A stretch of 64,000 nucleotides of DNA from positions 1 through 64,000 of the forward strand of contig JANQMX010000111.1 in the NCBI GenBank assembly GCA_028279885.1. Direction: 5' to 3'. A program made the position numbers and the translations under genes. This DNA is from Rhodovibrionaceae bacterium (GTDB lineage Bacteria > Pseudomonadota > Alphaproteobacteria > Kiloniellales > DSM-21159). Each line of letters begins with the position of its first letter. The stretch's first letter is position 1. The notes under the pieces were generated by a model, which ran no database searches, was not told the DNA's origin, and saw nothing but the letters and a program-made list of their open reading frames with translations. Positions 1-8,146 of the stretch are shown piece after piece.

Positions 1-1
1 C

Positions 2-77
<76 letters not shown>

Positions 78-146
78 GCCTTCGCAGCTTATCGAGCACA
101 GCGAGATTAGCGAGAAGGCTGTCGCGCCGGAGCTTCGAAGAAGCGA

Positions 147-184
147 AGGCGGACCTGTCGCTGCTTCGGCTCGGCAAGCCAGCC
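147..184 (+). repeat. 38-base direct repeat, copy 1 (upstream of GIY-YIG gene)
   Basis: These 38 bases recur at 495-532 with a single mismatch (A to G). They lie between tRNA-Lys and the GIY-YIG gene. Looser similarity extends beyond the repeat: a related 18-base stretch occurs at 115-132 and again at 209-226 with two mismatches. The pair brackets the nuclease gene, as the footprint of a small mobile unit or a local duplication would. Confidence 0.85.
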
Positions 185-256
185 AGAGATGGAATGGCGC
201 AGCAAGCGAAGGCTGCCGCGCCGTAGTCCGATAGGACGTAGGCGGGCTACGCCGAC

Positions 257-496
257 ATGAAGTACGTCTGTATTCTCCAAAGCATCGCCTTTCCCGACCG
301 CTTTTACACCGGCATCACCGAAGACCTTGAGGGTCGTCTTAAAAGGCACAACGCTGGTGAGGTACCTCATACCGCGAAATTCACGCCCTGGCGTCTGAAG
401 ACCTATATCGCTTTCTCTGACGAAGCGCAGGCTCTCGCCTTCGAAAGGTATCTTAAAACCGCATCGGGCCGCGCTTTCGCTAAGAAGCGGTTGTAG
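257..496 (+). CDS. Small GIY-YIG nuclease domain protein
   Basis: This 79-residue protein is essentially a single GIY-YIG domain of the UPF0213/YhbQ size class. The first strand (YVCILQS) and the Y-T-G strand (FYTGITED) are followed by the family's RL-x-RHN-x-G segment at about residues 28-34 and a C-terminal basic helix with an FERYLK motif. Such proteins are predicted structure-dependent DNA endonucleases; the in vivo role is usually unknown. The stop codon lies inside the second copy of the 38-base repeat that flanks the gene, and tRNA-Lys lies upstream. The start ATG has no strong ribosome site, so translation may be weak. A free-standing selfish or repair nuclease are both possible. Confidence 0.85.
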   Translation: MKYVCILQSIAFPDRFYTGITEDLEGRLKRHNAGEVPHTAKFTPWRLKTYIAFSDEAQALAFERYLKTASGRAFAKKRL

Positions 497-532
497 GCGG
501 ACCTGTCGCTGCTTCGGCTCGGCAGGCCAGCC
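495..532 (+). repeat. 38-base direct repeat, copy 2 (overlaps GIY-YIG stop)
   Basis: This is the second copy of the repeat at 147-184, 37 of 38 bases identical. Its first two bases are the last two bases of the GIY-YIG stop codon, so the coding sequence ends exactly at the repeat boundary. Bases 533-742 hold no gene; they contain degraded similarity to the upstream spacer and the presumed tctC promoter region. Confidence 0.85.
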
Positions 533-658
533 TGTGGTGGCGCGCAGCTCGCGAAGCCCAGGCTGTGCGCTTCTCGCGTCCTGACAATCCGAACTTAATG
601 GCTTGAAAGCTCGCCTAACTGTGCGAAGCTTGTCCTCCCATCCATTGCTCTCTCGAAA

Positions 659-678
659 GCTGTGCTCGCGAGAACAGC
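659..678. promoter_or_regulatory. 20-bp palindrome upstream of tctC
   Basis: Bases 659-678 form an inverted repeat GCTGT-N-CTCGCGAG-N-ACAGC with only the two N positions unmatched. It lies 64 bases upstream of the tctC start, in the only gap before the operon, so an operator for a dimeric regulator is plausible. No regulator gene for this transporter is present nearby. It could also be a chance hairpin. Confidence 0.35.
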
Positions 679-742
679 CAATGGCGCCGAAAGAAGAAGT
701 AAGGCCTGACAAAACAAGGCCGGAAAGGAACAGGAGCGAGAC

Positions 743-1729
743 ATGCCCATTTCCCGACAGTGTTTCCCCGTGCGATCACTGATTGCAGCCTTCGCGATCG
801 CAACGGCGGCATTCTATACCGCGCCCTCTGGCGTGTCTGCGGCTGAGGTCGACAAGATCCATTTCCTCATTCCCGGCGGCGCAGGCGGCGGTTGGGACGG
901 CACCGCGCGCGGCACCGGCGAGGCTTTGACCAAGTCCGGCTTGGTCGGCCAGGCCTCCTACGAGAACATGTCGGGCGGGGGCGGCGGCAAGGCGATCGCC
1001 CACATCATCGAGACGGCCGAACGCCAGTCGGGAACCTTGATGGTGAACTCGACTCCCATTGTGCTGCGTTCTCTACGCGGGCGCTTTCCTCAGTCGTTTC
1101 GCGATCTGACGCCAATCGCTGCCGTCATCGGCGACTACGGCGCTTTCGTGGTCCGGGCCGACTCGCCCTTGCAGTCCTGGGATGACGCCGTGGCGGCGTT
1201 CAACGAGAACCCGCGCAAGGTCAAGGTGGCAGGTGGCTCGGTAAAGGGCAGCATGGACCATCTGGTGACCGCCATGGCCTTCAAGGCGGCGGGGGCGGAG
1301 ACCGCCAAGGTGCGCTACATCGCTTACGACGCCGGCGGCAAGGCCATGGCTGGCCTGCTGTCGGGCGAAACGACCATGCTGTCGACCGGCCTTGGGGAAG
1401 CGCTCGAACAGGCCAAGGCCGGCCAGGTCCGCATCCTCTGCATCACGGCGCCGGAGCCTGTGGCCGGGGTGGCGCCCTGCGGCAGTGGCATAAACTTCGT
1501 CAACTGGCGTGGCTTCTTCGGCGCGCCCGGTCTCGACGCGGCGACGGCCGATGCTATGGCGGCCACCTTAGGCAAGATGTACGACACGCCCGAGTGGGAA
1601 GCGGTGCGTGCGCGCAATGGCTGGGTCAACATCTACAAGCCGCGGGCCGAGTTCGTCGCCTTCCTGGAGCAGCAGGAAGAGGAGATGAAGGCCTTGCTCA
1701 ACGGGCTGGGTATCGAGACGGTGCGCTAG
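743..1729 (+). CDS. tctC: TctC-family periplasmic substrate-binding protein (TTT transporter)
   Basis: This 328-residue protein has an N-terminal Sec signal peptide (hydrophobic run at residues 12-30, ending near VSAAE) and then the TctC/Bug family start, with the glycine-rich loop PGGAGGGWD at about 44-52 that contacts the carboxylate ligand. Length matches the family. It delivers a small carboxylate to the membrane pair encoded immediately downstream (tctB, tctA), forming a secondary tripartite tricarboxylate transporter driven by an ion gradient. The ATG has a GGAG site six bases upstream. The substrate cannot be read from sequence, because Bug proteins bind citrate, dicarboxylates, nicotinate and many others. 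No TctDE two-component pair is present. Confidence 0.92.
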   Translation: MPISRQCFPVRSLIAAFAIATAAFYTAPSGVSAAEVDKIHFLIPGGAGGGWDGTARGTGEALTKSGLVGQASYENMSGGGGGKAIAHIIETAERQSGTLMVNSTPIVLRSLRGRFPQSFRDLTPIAAVIGDYGAFVVRADSPLQSWDDAVAAFNENPRKVKVAGGSVKGSMDHLVTAMAFKAAGAETAKVRYIAYDAGGKAMAGLLSGETTMLSTGLGEALEQAKAGQVRILCITAPEPVAGVAPCGSGINFVNWRGFFGAPGLDAATADAMAATLGKMYDTPEWEAVRARNGWVNIYKPRAEFVAFLEQQEEEMKALLNGLGIETVR

Positions 1730-1759
1730 CCGCACGCTGGCAGTTTTGCACTATCCCCA

Positions 1760-1775
1760 GCCTGCCGGCGCAGGC
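1760..1775 (+). promoter_or_regulatory. Intercistronic hairpin between tctC and tctB
   Basis: GCCTGC (1760-1765) pairs perfectly with GCAGGC (1770-1775) across a four-base loop, in the 74-base gap between the binding-protein gene and the first membrane gene. There is no T-run, so it is not a classic terminator. It may stabilise the 3' end of the tctC message, keeping the binding protein in excess. Confidence 0.4.
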
Positions 1776-1803
1776 ACGGCCTGGCCGTGATCGGGAGGAT
1801 TCC

Positions 1804-2277
1804 ATGACAATCACGCGCGACCGCATCTCGGCCTTGTTCTTTCTCGCTCTTTCGGTCGCCTACTATCTCGGGGCGATGCAGATCGAGCTTTATCCTGGTG
1901 ACGAGGAAGAGCTGATCAACGCCCAGACCTTCCCGAAATTCATCGGCCTCATGGCCGGGATCTTCTCGTTCCTCATCCTCGTGCTGCCGGCCAAGGGTGA
2001 GGAGGAGAAGATCAACTGGTCCGGCTTCGACTGGCGGCGCCCACTGCTGCTCGCCGGTCTGATGGTGCTCTACGGTTTGACCATCAAATGGCCGGGCTTC
2101 TTTCTTTCCACCTCGCTTTTTCTGATTGGCGGTTTTCTGGTGCTGGGCGAGCGCCGCTGGTGGGCCATCCTCGCGCTTTCGGTGCCGGTCGCCGCCGGCT
2201 TCGAGATCGTGCTCGACGGCCTGCTCGGCATCTACATCGAAGATCCCTTCGTCACCTGGCTCGGATTGAAGTCATGA
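1804..2277 (+). CDS. tctB: TctB-family small membrane subunit of TTT transporter
   Basis: This 157-residue protein has four predicted hydrophobic segments (about residues 8-25, 40-58, 76-98 and 110-140), the usual TctB architecture. The ATG at 1804 is preceded by a strong GGGAGG at five-base spacing, which decides this start over a longer in-frame extension. It lies between tctC and tctA and forms the membrane complex with TctA. TctB proteins are poorly conserved and have no catalytic motif, so the assignment rests on topology, size and position. Confidence 0.9.
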   Translation: MTITRDRISALFFLALSVAYYLGAMQIELYPGDEEELINAQTFPKFIGLMAGIFSFLILVLPAKGEEEKINWSGFDWRRPLLLAGLMVLYGLTIKWPGFFLSTSLFLIGGFLVLGERRWWAILALSVPVAAGFEIVLDGLLGIYIEDPFVTWLGLKS

Positions 2278-2310
2278 TCGGAGGAGCCAAGCCGTGAAAG
2301 GACCAAGATC

Positions 2311-3834
2311 GTGATCGAGGGCATCCTCACCGGGCTGTCGACGGCACTGACGCCGACCAACCTCCTGATGGTGATGGTCGGCTGCTTCGCCGGCACCTTC
2401 ATCGGTATGCTGCCGGGCCTGGGGCCGATCTCGGCCATCGCGCTGATGATCCCCATCACCTACGGCTTCGACCCGGCCTCAGGCATGATCCTCATGGCCG
2501 GCGTCTATTATGGCGCGATCTTCGGCGGCTCGACCTCCTCCATCCTGATCAATGCGCCGGGGGTCGCCGGCACCGTAGCGACTTCTTTCGACGGCTACCC
2601 CATGGCCCGCTCGGGTCACGGCGGCAAGGCCTTGGCGATAGCCGCCTATGCTTCTTTCAGCGGCGGCACGATCGCCGCCGTCTTCCTGCTGCTGGCTGCT
2701 CCCGCGCTGGCTCAAGTCGCGCTGTCTTTCCAATCGGCCGACTACTTCGCGCTCATGGTGCTCGGTCTCACGGCGGTCTCTGCCTTTGCCGGGCGCGGCC
2801 AGTTCCTCAAGGCCATGCTCATGGTCTTCCTCGGTCTCGGCCTCGCGACCATCGGCCAGGATACATCCTCGGACATTACCCGCTTCACCTTCGGCTCGAT
2901 CGATCTCCTGGACGGCATCAGTTTCCTGCTGCTGGCGATGGCCGCCTTCGCCCTGTCGGAGGCGATCATGACCGTCCTCAAGCGCGACACCGTCTCCGAA
3001 TCCGCGGTCCAGGCGGCGACCGGCAAGATGGGGTCGCTCAAGATCAGCCGTGCGGAGGCCAAGACCATGGCGCCGGTCATTGGCCGCTCCTCGATACTCG
3101 GCTTCTTCATCGGCGTGCTGCCTGGCGCGGGCGCCACCATCGCCTCCTTCCTGGCCTACGGCATGGAGCGCAACATTGCCCCGAAGGCCGAGAAGCAGAA
3201 GTTCGGCAAGGGCTCGCTGCGCGGCCTGACCGCGCCCGAGACGGCCAACAACGCGGCCTGCTCCGGCTCCTTCGTGCCGCTCTTGACCCTCGGCATCCCC
3301 GGCTCCGGCACCACGGCGGTGATGCTGGGGGCGCTGATCTCCTATGGCGTGCAGCCGGGCCCGACGCTGTTCACCGACCGGCCGGAGGTCTTCTGGGCGG
3401 TGATCATCTCCATGTACATCGGCAATATCATTCTGCTCGTTCTGAACCTGCCGCTCATCCCCTATATCGCCCGCCTGCTGATGCTGCCGCCGCAGCTCCT
3501 GGTGCCGCTGGTGCTGTTCTTCTCGCTCTGCGGGGTCTACCTGGTCTCCTTCAACACCTTCGACATCCATCTGATGGTCGCCTTTGCCGCGGGCGCCGTG
3601 GTGCTGCGCCTCTTCGGCTATTCCATGGCGCCGATGATTCTCGGTTTCGTGCTCGGCCGCCTGATGGAGGAGAACCTGCGCCGCGCGCTTGAGATCTACG
3701 ACGGCTACAGCTTCCTTTGGGAGCGGCCGATCACGCTCGGCATCATGATCCTGACAGCGCTCATCCTGCTGGCGCCGCTGCTCCGCTGGTTCAAGGAGCG
3801 CCGCGGCCTCGCCACCGCCGGCGAAGGGGGATAG
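2311..3834 (+). CDS. tctA: TctA-family large membrane subunit of TTT transporter
   Basis: This 507-residue polytopic protein has about eleven to twelve hydrophobic segments. It carries the two inverted TctA signature regions: GTFIGMLPGLGPISA near residues 29-43 and GVLPGAGATIASF near 268-280, plus a Gly/Pro-rich LGIPGSGTTAVML segment. This is the ion-coupled transport subunit of the citrate/dicarboxylate TTT family. Translation starts at GTG 2311 with AAAGGA upstream, 33 bases after tctB. The operon tctC-tctB-tctA is complete and has the standard order. Confidence 0.94.
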   Translation: MIEGILTGLSTALTPTNLLMVMVGCFAGTFIGMLPGLGPISAIALMIPITYGFDPASGMILMAGVYYGAIFGGSTSSILINAPGVAGTVATSFDGYPMARSGHGGKALAIAAYASFSGGTIAAVFLLLAAPALAQVALSFQSADYFALMVLGLTAVSAFAGRGQFLKAMLMVFLGLGLATIGQDTSSDITRFTFGSIDLLDGISFLLLAMAAFALSEAIMTVLKRDTVSESAVQAATGKMGSLKISRAEAKTMAPVIGRSSILGFFIGVLPGAGATIASFLAYGMERNIAPKAEKQKFGKGSLRGLTAPETANNAACSGSFVPLLTLGIPGSGTTAVMLGALISYGVQPGPTLFTDRPEVFWAVIISMYIGNIILLVLNLPLIPYIARLLMLPPQLLVPLVLFFSLCGVYLVSFNTFDIHLMVAFAAGAVVLRLFGYSMAPMILGFVLGRLMEENLRRALEIYDGYSFLWERPITLGIMILTALILLAPLLRWFKERRGLATAGEGG

Positions 3835-3954
3835 GGGCAGCATCTCTTCGGAAGACCGCAATGTTTGCCAGCGCACGCGGTATGCCATCCCGTTGAATCA
3901 TCGCCGTGATGCGCCCATTCTTGCGGGCACCGAACCAATGCCATCGTCTGCTCC

Positions 3955-5097
3955 ATGATCCCTCAGCTTCTCTCCGCATCTCTCGTGCGTGCTCTTGTTC
4001 CAGCGCTTCTGCTCGTCGCGCTCGCCGCACCGGCGTCCGCCCAGTCCGATGGCTGCGTGCAGCCCAAGCCGGTCTGCGAGGCGCGGGATGCGGTCTTCGC
4101 CGTCTCCGCTTTCGACCCGATCGGCAGCGCCGTTCGCATCGGCGAGCGCCAGCTGGTGACCTCGCGCCACGTGGTGGCCGACGAGGTGGTGGTGACGCTC
4201 TTCACCGCTGAGGGGCGGCCGCTCATGGCTCAAGTGGTGCCGACCGACTATCCGGGCGATCTCATCCTGCTGGAAAGTGGTGACCTGCCGCCGGGGCCGG
4301 CGCTGACGCCGGAGGCGATAGAGCCTGAGGCTGAGCTCTTCACCGTCGGTGCCGATGTCGGCCTGCGGCGTATCCGCGCCTACGACCCCGGCCGGCTGCG
4401 CTTTGCGCCGCGCGCCGATCTGCCGCTCGCCCGGCTGCACCACGATGCCTACAGCCAGCCGGGCAACAGCGGCGGCGCGCTGGTCGATCAGGACGGGCGG
4501 CTGGTCGGCATCGTCGCTTCGGGTGGGGAGGGCCGCTTCGAAGCCATCCCGGCCGAGGCCATCGCGACCCTTGCGGCGCGCAGTGGGCCGGAGCATGCGG
4601 ACGCCAGCGCGGAGATCGGCGCCGCCGTCCGGGTCTGCGCCACGCTGCTCGATACCTACCGCAACCCCGGCCAACGCCTGGAGGAGCAGCAGGCCAAGGC
4701 GGTGGAGACCGCCTGCCGCCGCTCGGGCAACCGCCAGTTCATGGACCTGGCGGGCCAGACCCTGGGCCGCAGCGGCCTGACCGAGCCGGCCATCCGGCTG
4801 TTCGAGCAGGGCCTGGCCGAGGACCCCGACGCCATCAACACTCGGCTGAGCCTCGCCATCACCTATCACCTGGCGCGCGACTTCGAGGCCGCCCTGCCGC
4901 AGCTGCAGTGGCTCATGACCCATGCCGACGACGACCTGCAGGTACTGCGCCTCTCGATCCAGGCGGGCACCTGGGCCGGCGACGACGAGTTGGCCGCGCG
5001 GGCCTTGGCGCGGCTCAAGGAGGTCAATCCGCAGAGCGCGCCGGCGGCCGAGCGCTTCGTCAACGACCCGCCGCCACGTCCGCCCAAGCGTCAGTAG
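3955..5097 (+). CDS. Secreted trypsin-like serine protease with C-terminal TPR-like repeats
   Basis: This 380-residue protein has a signal peptide (hydrophobic residues 8-28, AxA cleavage near ASAQ). A chymotrypsin-fold domain follows with a full apparent triad: His72 in TSRHVVAD, Asp102 in GDLILL and Ser172 in GNSGGAL, as in DegP/S1C-type proteases. No PDZ domain is seen. Residues from about 215 to 370 are helical with tetratricopeptide-like periodicity (AIRLFEQGLAEDPDAINTRL). It probably acts in the periplasm on protein substrates held by the TPR part. It converges with a subtilisin-like protease gene 15 bases downstream. The start lacks an obvious ribosome site, so it is less certain than the domain call. 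Confidence 0.87.
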   Translation: MIPQLLSASLVRALVPALLLVALAAPASAQSDGCVQPKPVCEARDAVFAVSAFDPIGSAVRIGERQLVTSRHVVADEVVVTLFTAEGRPLMAQVVPTDYPGDLILLESGDLPPGPALTPEAIEPEAELFTVGADVGLRRIRAYDPGRLRFAPRADLPLARLHHDAYSQPGNSGGALVDQDGRLVGIVASGGEGRFEAIPAEAIATLAARSGPEHADASAEIGAAVRVCATLLDTYRNPGQRLEEQQAKAVETACRRSGNRQFMDLAGQTLGRSGLTEPAIRLFEQGLAEDPDAINTRLSLAITYHLARDFEAALPQLQWLMTHADDDLQVLRLSIQAGTWAGDDELAARALARLKEVNPQSAPAAERFVNDPPPRPPKRQ

Positions 5098-5112
5098 CGC
5101 AACGGCAAGTCT

Positions 5113-6432
5113 CTAGCCGTCGTCGGTCGGGTTGGGGATCCAGCCCACCGCCAGCCGCGGCGCGCCGCGTTCGAGAGGCGGGACGGCGCGGGCGAAGATG
5201 GCTTGCTTGAGTTCGCTGGTCGTCAAATCGGGATTGGCCTGCAGCAGCCGCGCTGCCAGTGCCGCAACCCGGGGCACGGCATAGCTGGAGCCCGAAGCAG
5301 TGCCGCGTGCGCCGCGGTAGTCGATCACCTCGAGGTTCTCGGCCGGCACCATCAGATCGACACTGGCGGCGCCCCAGTTCGAGCCGGTTGCCAGGCGCCC
5401 GAAGGCATCGGCGGAGGTGACCACGATCATGTTCTCCAAGGGCAGGCTGGCCGGGTAGAGCGGAGCGCTGTCTATGTCGCGCCCATCGTTCCCGGCCGAG
5501 ACGATGAACAGCATTTCGGGGTGCGCCGCGGCGGCTTCGGCGAAGGCCATCCAGTCGTCTTGTCGCCGGCTGCCCATCGGCATGGCGACCACCCTGGTGC
5601 CGGCCGCGGCGGCGGTCTCGACCGCCTCGGCCATGCGGGTCATGTCCGGACGGGGAAAGCGGATGGGCACGAGCCGTATCTCCGGCGCTTCCTTGACCAG
5701 CAGGCTGGCGACCGGCGTGCCGTGGCGGATGGGGAAGAAGGGCGAGCGTCCCTGGTCGCCGTCGAAGGGCCGGGCGTCGTTTTCCCAGAGGTCGCGGCCG
5801 AGGGCGTTGCTTTCGGCGTCGCGGGCCAGTCGAGCGGCGATCTCCGGCAGGAGGTAGTTCACGCCGCTGTCGATATGGGCGACGGTCACGCCGCCCGGGT
5901 CGACGCCCGCCGGCAGCGGCGGATTGAGCGGCTCGACCGTCTGGACGCTTTCGAGATCGCCGTCGAAATGAACCAGCTCCTCCGCCATGCCGTCGGCGGC
6001 ATAGCGGATGGCGCGGCCGTGCCGAACGCTGCAGTCGCCGCCGGCCAGGGCCATCATGATCGGCCGTTCCGTCGTCAGCCTGTGCACCTCGAAGGTCACC
6101 CGACGCAACGCGGCCGGCGAACCTGATGCGGAGATCAGCAGTGCTTGGTCAGTCTCCGCATTCTCCAAGCGGATCTCACGCCGGGCCCAGGTGTTGCCGC
6201 GACCGCGGTCTTCCACGTTTGCCAGCACGAAGCCGGAGAGCGCGCCCGCTAGGCCCTCGCCAAGGCTGGTTGGGTCCAGGATCCTCGCCGGGCAGAGAGC
6301 GGCTGGCGCCTGCTGCAGCACGCTGCGGGCCATGCCTTCCGCGCTGTCGTCCGCCGCCAAGGCCGGCGCGGCTATCGCCAGCAGGCAAGCGAATGCCGTT
6401 GCGAGTCCGTACTGTCCTGCAGGCATTGTCAT
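5113..6432 (-). CDS. Secreted subtilisin-like (S8) serine protease
   Basis: This 439-residue protein has a signal peptide (residues 9-27, ending APALAA), an uncharacterised N-terminal region of about 150 residues, then a subtilase domain. The triad is Asp188 in VAHIDSGV, His237 in RHGTPVAS and Ser383 in GSSYAVP, with oxyanion Asn315 in SAGND. All catalytic residues are present, so it should be active outside the cytoplasm. The ATG at 6432 overlaps the stop of the MocR-type regulator gene by four bases (ATGA), implying translational coupling. An apparent longer reading frame upstream runs through the regulator gene and is not coding. The pairing of a protease with a PLP-dependent regulator is unusual. 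Confidence 0.9.
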   Translation of the reverse strand: MTMPAGQYGLATAFACLLAIAAPALAADDSAEGMARSVLQQAPAALCPARILDPTSLGEGLAGALSGFVLANVEDRGRGNTWARREIRLENAETDQALLISASGSPAALRRVTFEVHRLTTERPIMMALAGGDCSVRHGRAIRYAADGMAEELVHFDGDLESVQTVEPLNPPLPAGVDPGGVTVAHIDSGVNYLLPEIAARLARDAESNALGRDLWENDARPFDGDQGRSPFFPIRHGTPVASLLVKEAPEIRLVPIRFPRPDMTRMAEAVETAAAAGTRVVAMPMGSRRQDDWMAFAEAAAAHPEMLFIVSAGNDGRDIDSAPLYPASLPLENMIVVTSADAFGRLATGSNWGAASVDLMVPAENLEVIDYRGARGTASGSSYAVPRVAALAARLLQANPDLTTSELKQAIFARAVPPLERGAPRLAVGWIPNPTDDG

Positions 6433-7961
6433 GAAACGGCGGCTCTCCCTCTCGCTTCGGCGGCGTCTCCTCTGCAGAGGCTCTCCATCGCCTCGCCCAG
6501 AATATCGATGCCGGCGCGGATGTCGCGCGGCGGTGTGCCGCTGAAGCCAAGCACCAAGCCCTGATGGTCGAGCGGCGTGAGGCTGAAGGCGCCGATGGGT
6601 GCTGCGGTGATCTCTCGCTCGGCCGCGGCTTCGCTGACGGCGGCCTCGCAGAGACCGGGGGTTAGATGGCCGATGGTGTGCAGCCCGCTGTTGGTCGGCA
6701 CGACATCGAGCAGGCCGGAAAGGCGCTTGCGCGCGGCACTCAGCAGCGCTTGGTGCCGCTCGGCATAGATCTTGCGCATGCGCCGCACGTGGGTGGCGAA
6801 ATGCCCTTGCTCGATGAAGTCCGCCAGCACCACCTGCGGGTTTGAGGCGACGCCGTGGAGATAGCTGCGGACCACCTTTTCGAAGACCTCGACCAGCGGC
6901 TCGGGCGCGAGCAGATAGCCGAGGCGCATGGCGGGGAAAAGGGTTTTGCTGAAGGTCCCCACGTAAATCACGCAGCCCTTGGTATCGATGCTCTTGAGGG
7001 TGGGGAGGGGGCGCTTGCCGTAGTAGAACTCGCCGTCGTAGTCGTCCTCCACGATGAAGGCGCCGGCCCGCTCGGCCGCGCGCAGCAGGGCAAAGCGCCG
7101 CTTCAGGCTCATGGTCACGCCGAGTGGCTGCTGGTGCATCGGCGTCACGAAGGCGAGACGGAAGTCCGGTGCCAAACGCAAGCCCTCCTCGATCACCATG
7201 CCGTCCCGGTCGATCGGCAGCGGCACCAACTCGGCACCGCTGGCCAGGAGGCTGTTGCGCGCGCCGATGGCGCCGGGGTTCTCGAACCAGACCTTGTCGC
7301 CCGGGTCGATGAAGAGGCTGCCGATCAGCTGAAAGGCTTCCTGCGCGCCGCAGAGAATGAAGATCTGTTCCACCTCGCAAGAGATGCCGCGGTTGGCGCG
7401 CAGATGGGCAGCGATGGCGCGCCTGAGCGGCCAATAGCCCAGCGGATCGCCATAGCCCATGACGATGTCGCGCCCGCTGCGCCAGTGCTTGGCCATGAGT
7501 CGCGACCAGAGCGCCATGGGAAAGGCGTCGAAGGCCGGCAGCGCGGTGGTGAAGCAGCGCGTCCGGTGCGGCAGTCGCTCGCTGATCAGGGCGGAGGCTT
7601 TCACGAGCGCGCGGGAGAGGGCGGGGACGCGGTGCGGCTCCTGTTCCTCCTCTTCAATGGGTCCTTCAATCTCTTCCGGCCGGTCCTGACCGATGGCCGT
7701 GCTGACGAAGGAGCCCGCGCCGACCTTCGAGGTGATCAGCCCTTCGGCGGCCAGGCGTTCATAGACATCGATCGTCGTGGTGCGGGAGACGCCCAGCTCG
7801 CGCGCCAAGGTACGGCTCGAGGGCAGGCGTTCCCCCGGCGCCAGCCGGCCCGCAAGGATCATGCCCCGCAAAGCGAGCTGCAGTTGGCTGCTGACGGTCT
7901 TGCCCGGACCTTTCTCGATCTTGAGGTCCAGCAGCAGCGTTCCCGCCGGATACTTGACCAT
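6429..7961 (-). CDS. MocR/PdxR-type GntR regulator with aminotransferase-like domain
   Basis: This 510-residue protein has an N-terminal GntR winged-helix domain (about residues 12-85, with LPSSRTLARELGVSRTT as recognition helix region) and a fold-type I aminotransferase domain. The PLP-binding lysine is Lys339 in GTFSKTLFP, and the PLP-ring aspartate lies in VEDDYDGEF. MocR proteins sense PLP or PLP adducts and usually regulate a divergent gene. Here the divergent neighbour is the enolase-superfamily gene at 8147, and the downstream co-transcribed gene is the S8 protease. An acidic linker (EEIEGPIEEEEQE) joins the domains. Which side it regulates is unknown. Confidence 0.93.
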   Translation of the reverse strand: MVKYPAGTLLLDLKIEKGPGKTVSSQLQLALRGMILAGRLAPGERLPSSRTLARELGVSRTTTIDVYERLAAEGLITSKVGAGSFVSTAIGQDRPEEIEGPIEEEEQEPHRVPALSRALVKASALISERLPHRTRCFTTALPAFDAFPMALWSRLMAKHWRSGRDIVMGYGDPLGYWPLRRAIAAHLRANRGISCEVEQIFILCGAQEAFQLIGSLFIDPGDKVWFENPGAIGARNSLLASGAELVPLPIDRDGMVIEEGLRLAPDFRLAFVTPMHQQPLGVTMSLKRRFALLRAAERAGAFIVEDDYDGEFYYGKRPLPTLKSIDTKGCVIYVGTFSKTLFPAMRLGYLLAPEPLVEVFEKVVRSYLHGVASNPQVVLADFIEQGHFATHVRRMRKIYAERHQALLSAARKRLSGLLDVVPTNSGLHTIGHLTPGLCEAAVSEAAAEREITAAPIGAFSLTPLDHQGLVLGFSGTPPRDIRAGIDILGEAMESLCRGDAAEARGRAAVS

Positions 7962-7990
7962 CGATTCCTCCCTTCAGCGCGCCGACGATC

Positions 7991-8037
7991 CAATTGGTAT
8001 GGTTTTTTCGTCAGAATGGACCTTTTGCAGGACCATT
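7991..8037. promoter_or_regulatory. Candidate MocR operator in the divergent intergenic region
   Basis: The 185-base gap between the regulator and the enolase-superfamily gene contains AATGG-A-CC (8015-8022) facing GG-A-CCATT (8030-8037), an imperfect inverted repeat, plus an upstream TTGGTATGG element (7994-8002). TGG-type repeats spaced a few turns apart are typical of MocR operators. The assignment is inference from position and pattern only. Confidence 0.35.
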
Positions 8038-8146
8038 ACGGGGCGCAGGATGCCCATTGCGGTCTTAGGGGTAAAGCCGAAGGCGCGAAAAAGCGGTCGA
8101 ACGCAAGGCGCCCACCCGGGACTGTTTTTGGGAGGCGTACCGCTTG

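Noticed and set aside
2479..3888. Minus-strand frame opposite tctA (469 codons)
   Set aside because: Biased RGDE/H-rich translation opposite a conserved membrane protein; a shadow.
6433..7434. Reading the S8 protease as a much longer protein with an extra 330 residues at its N-terminus
   Set aside because: That stretch is the out-of-frame complement of the MocR gene; the signal peptide at 6432 and the ATGA overlap fix the start.
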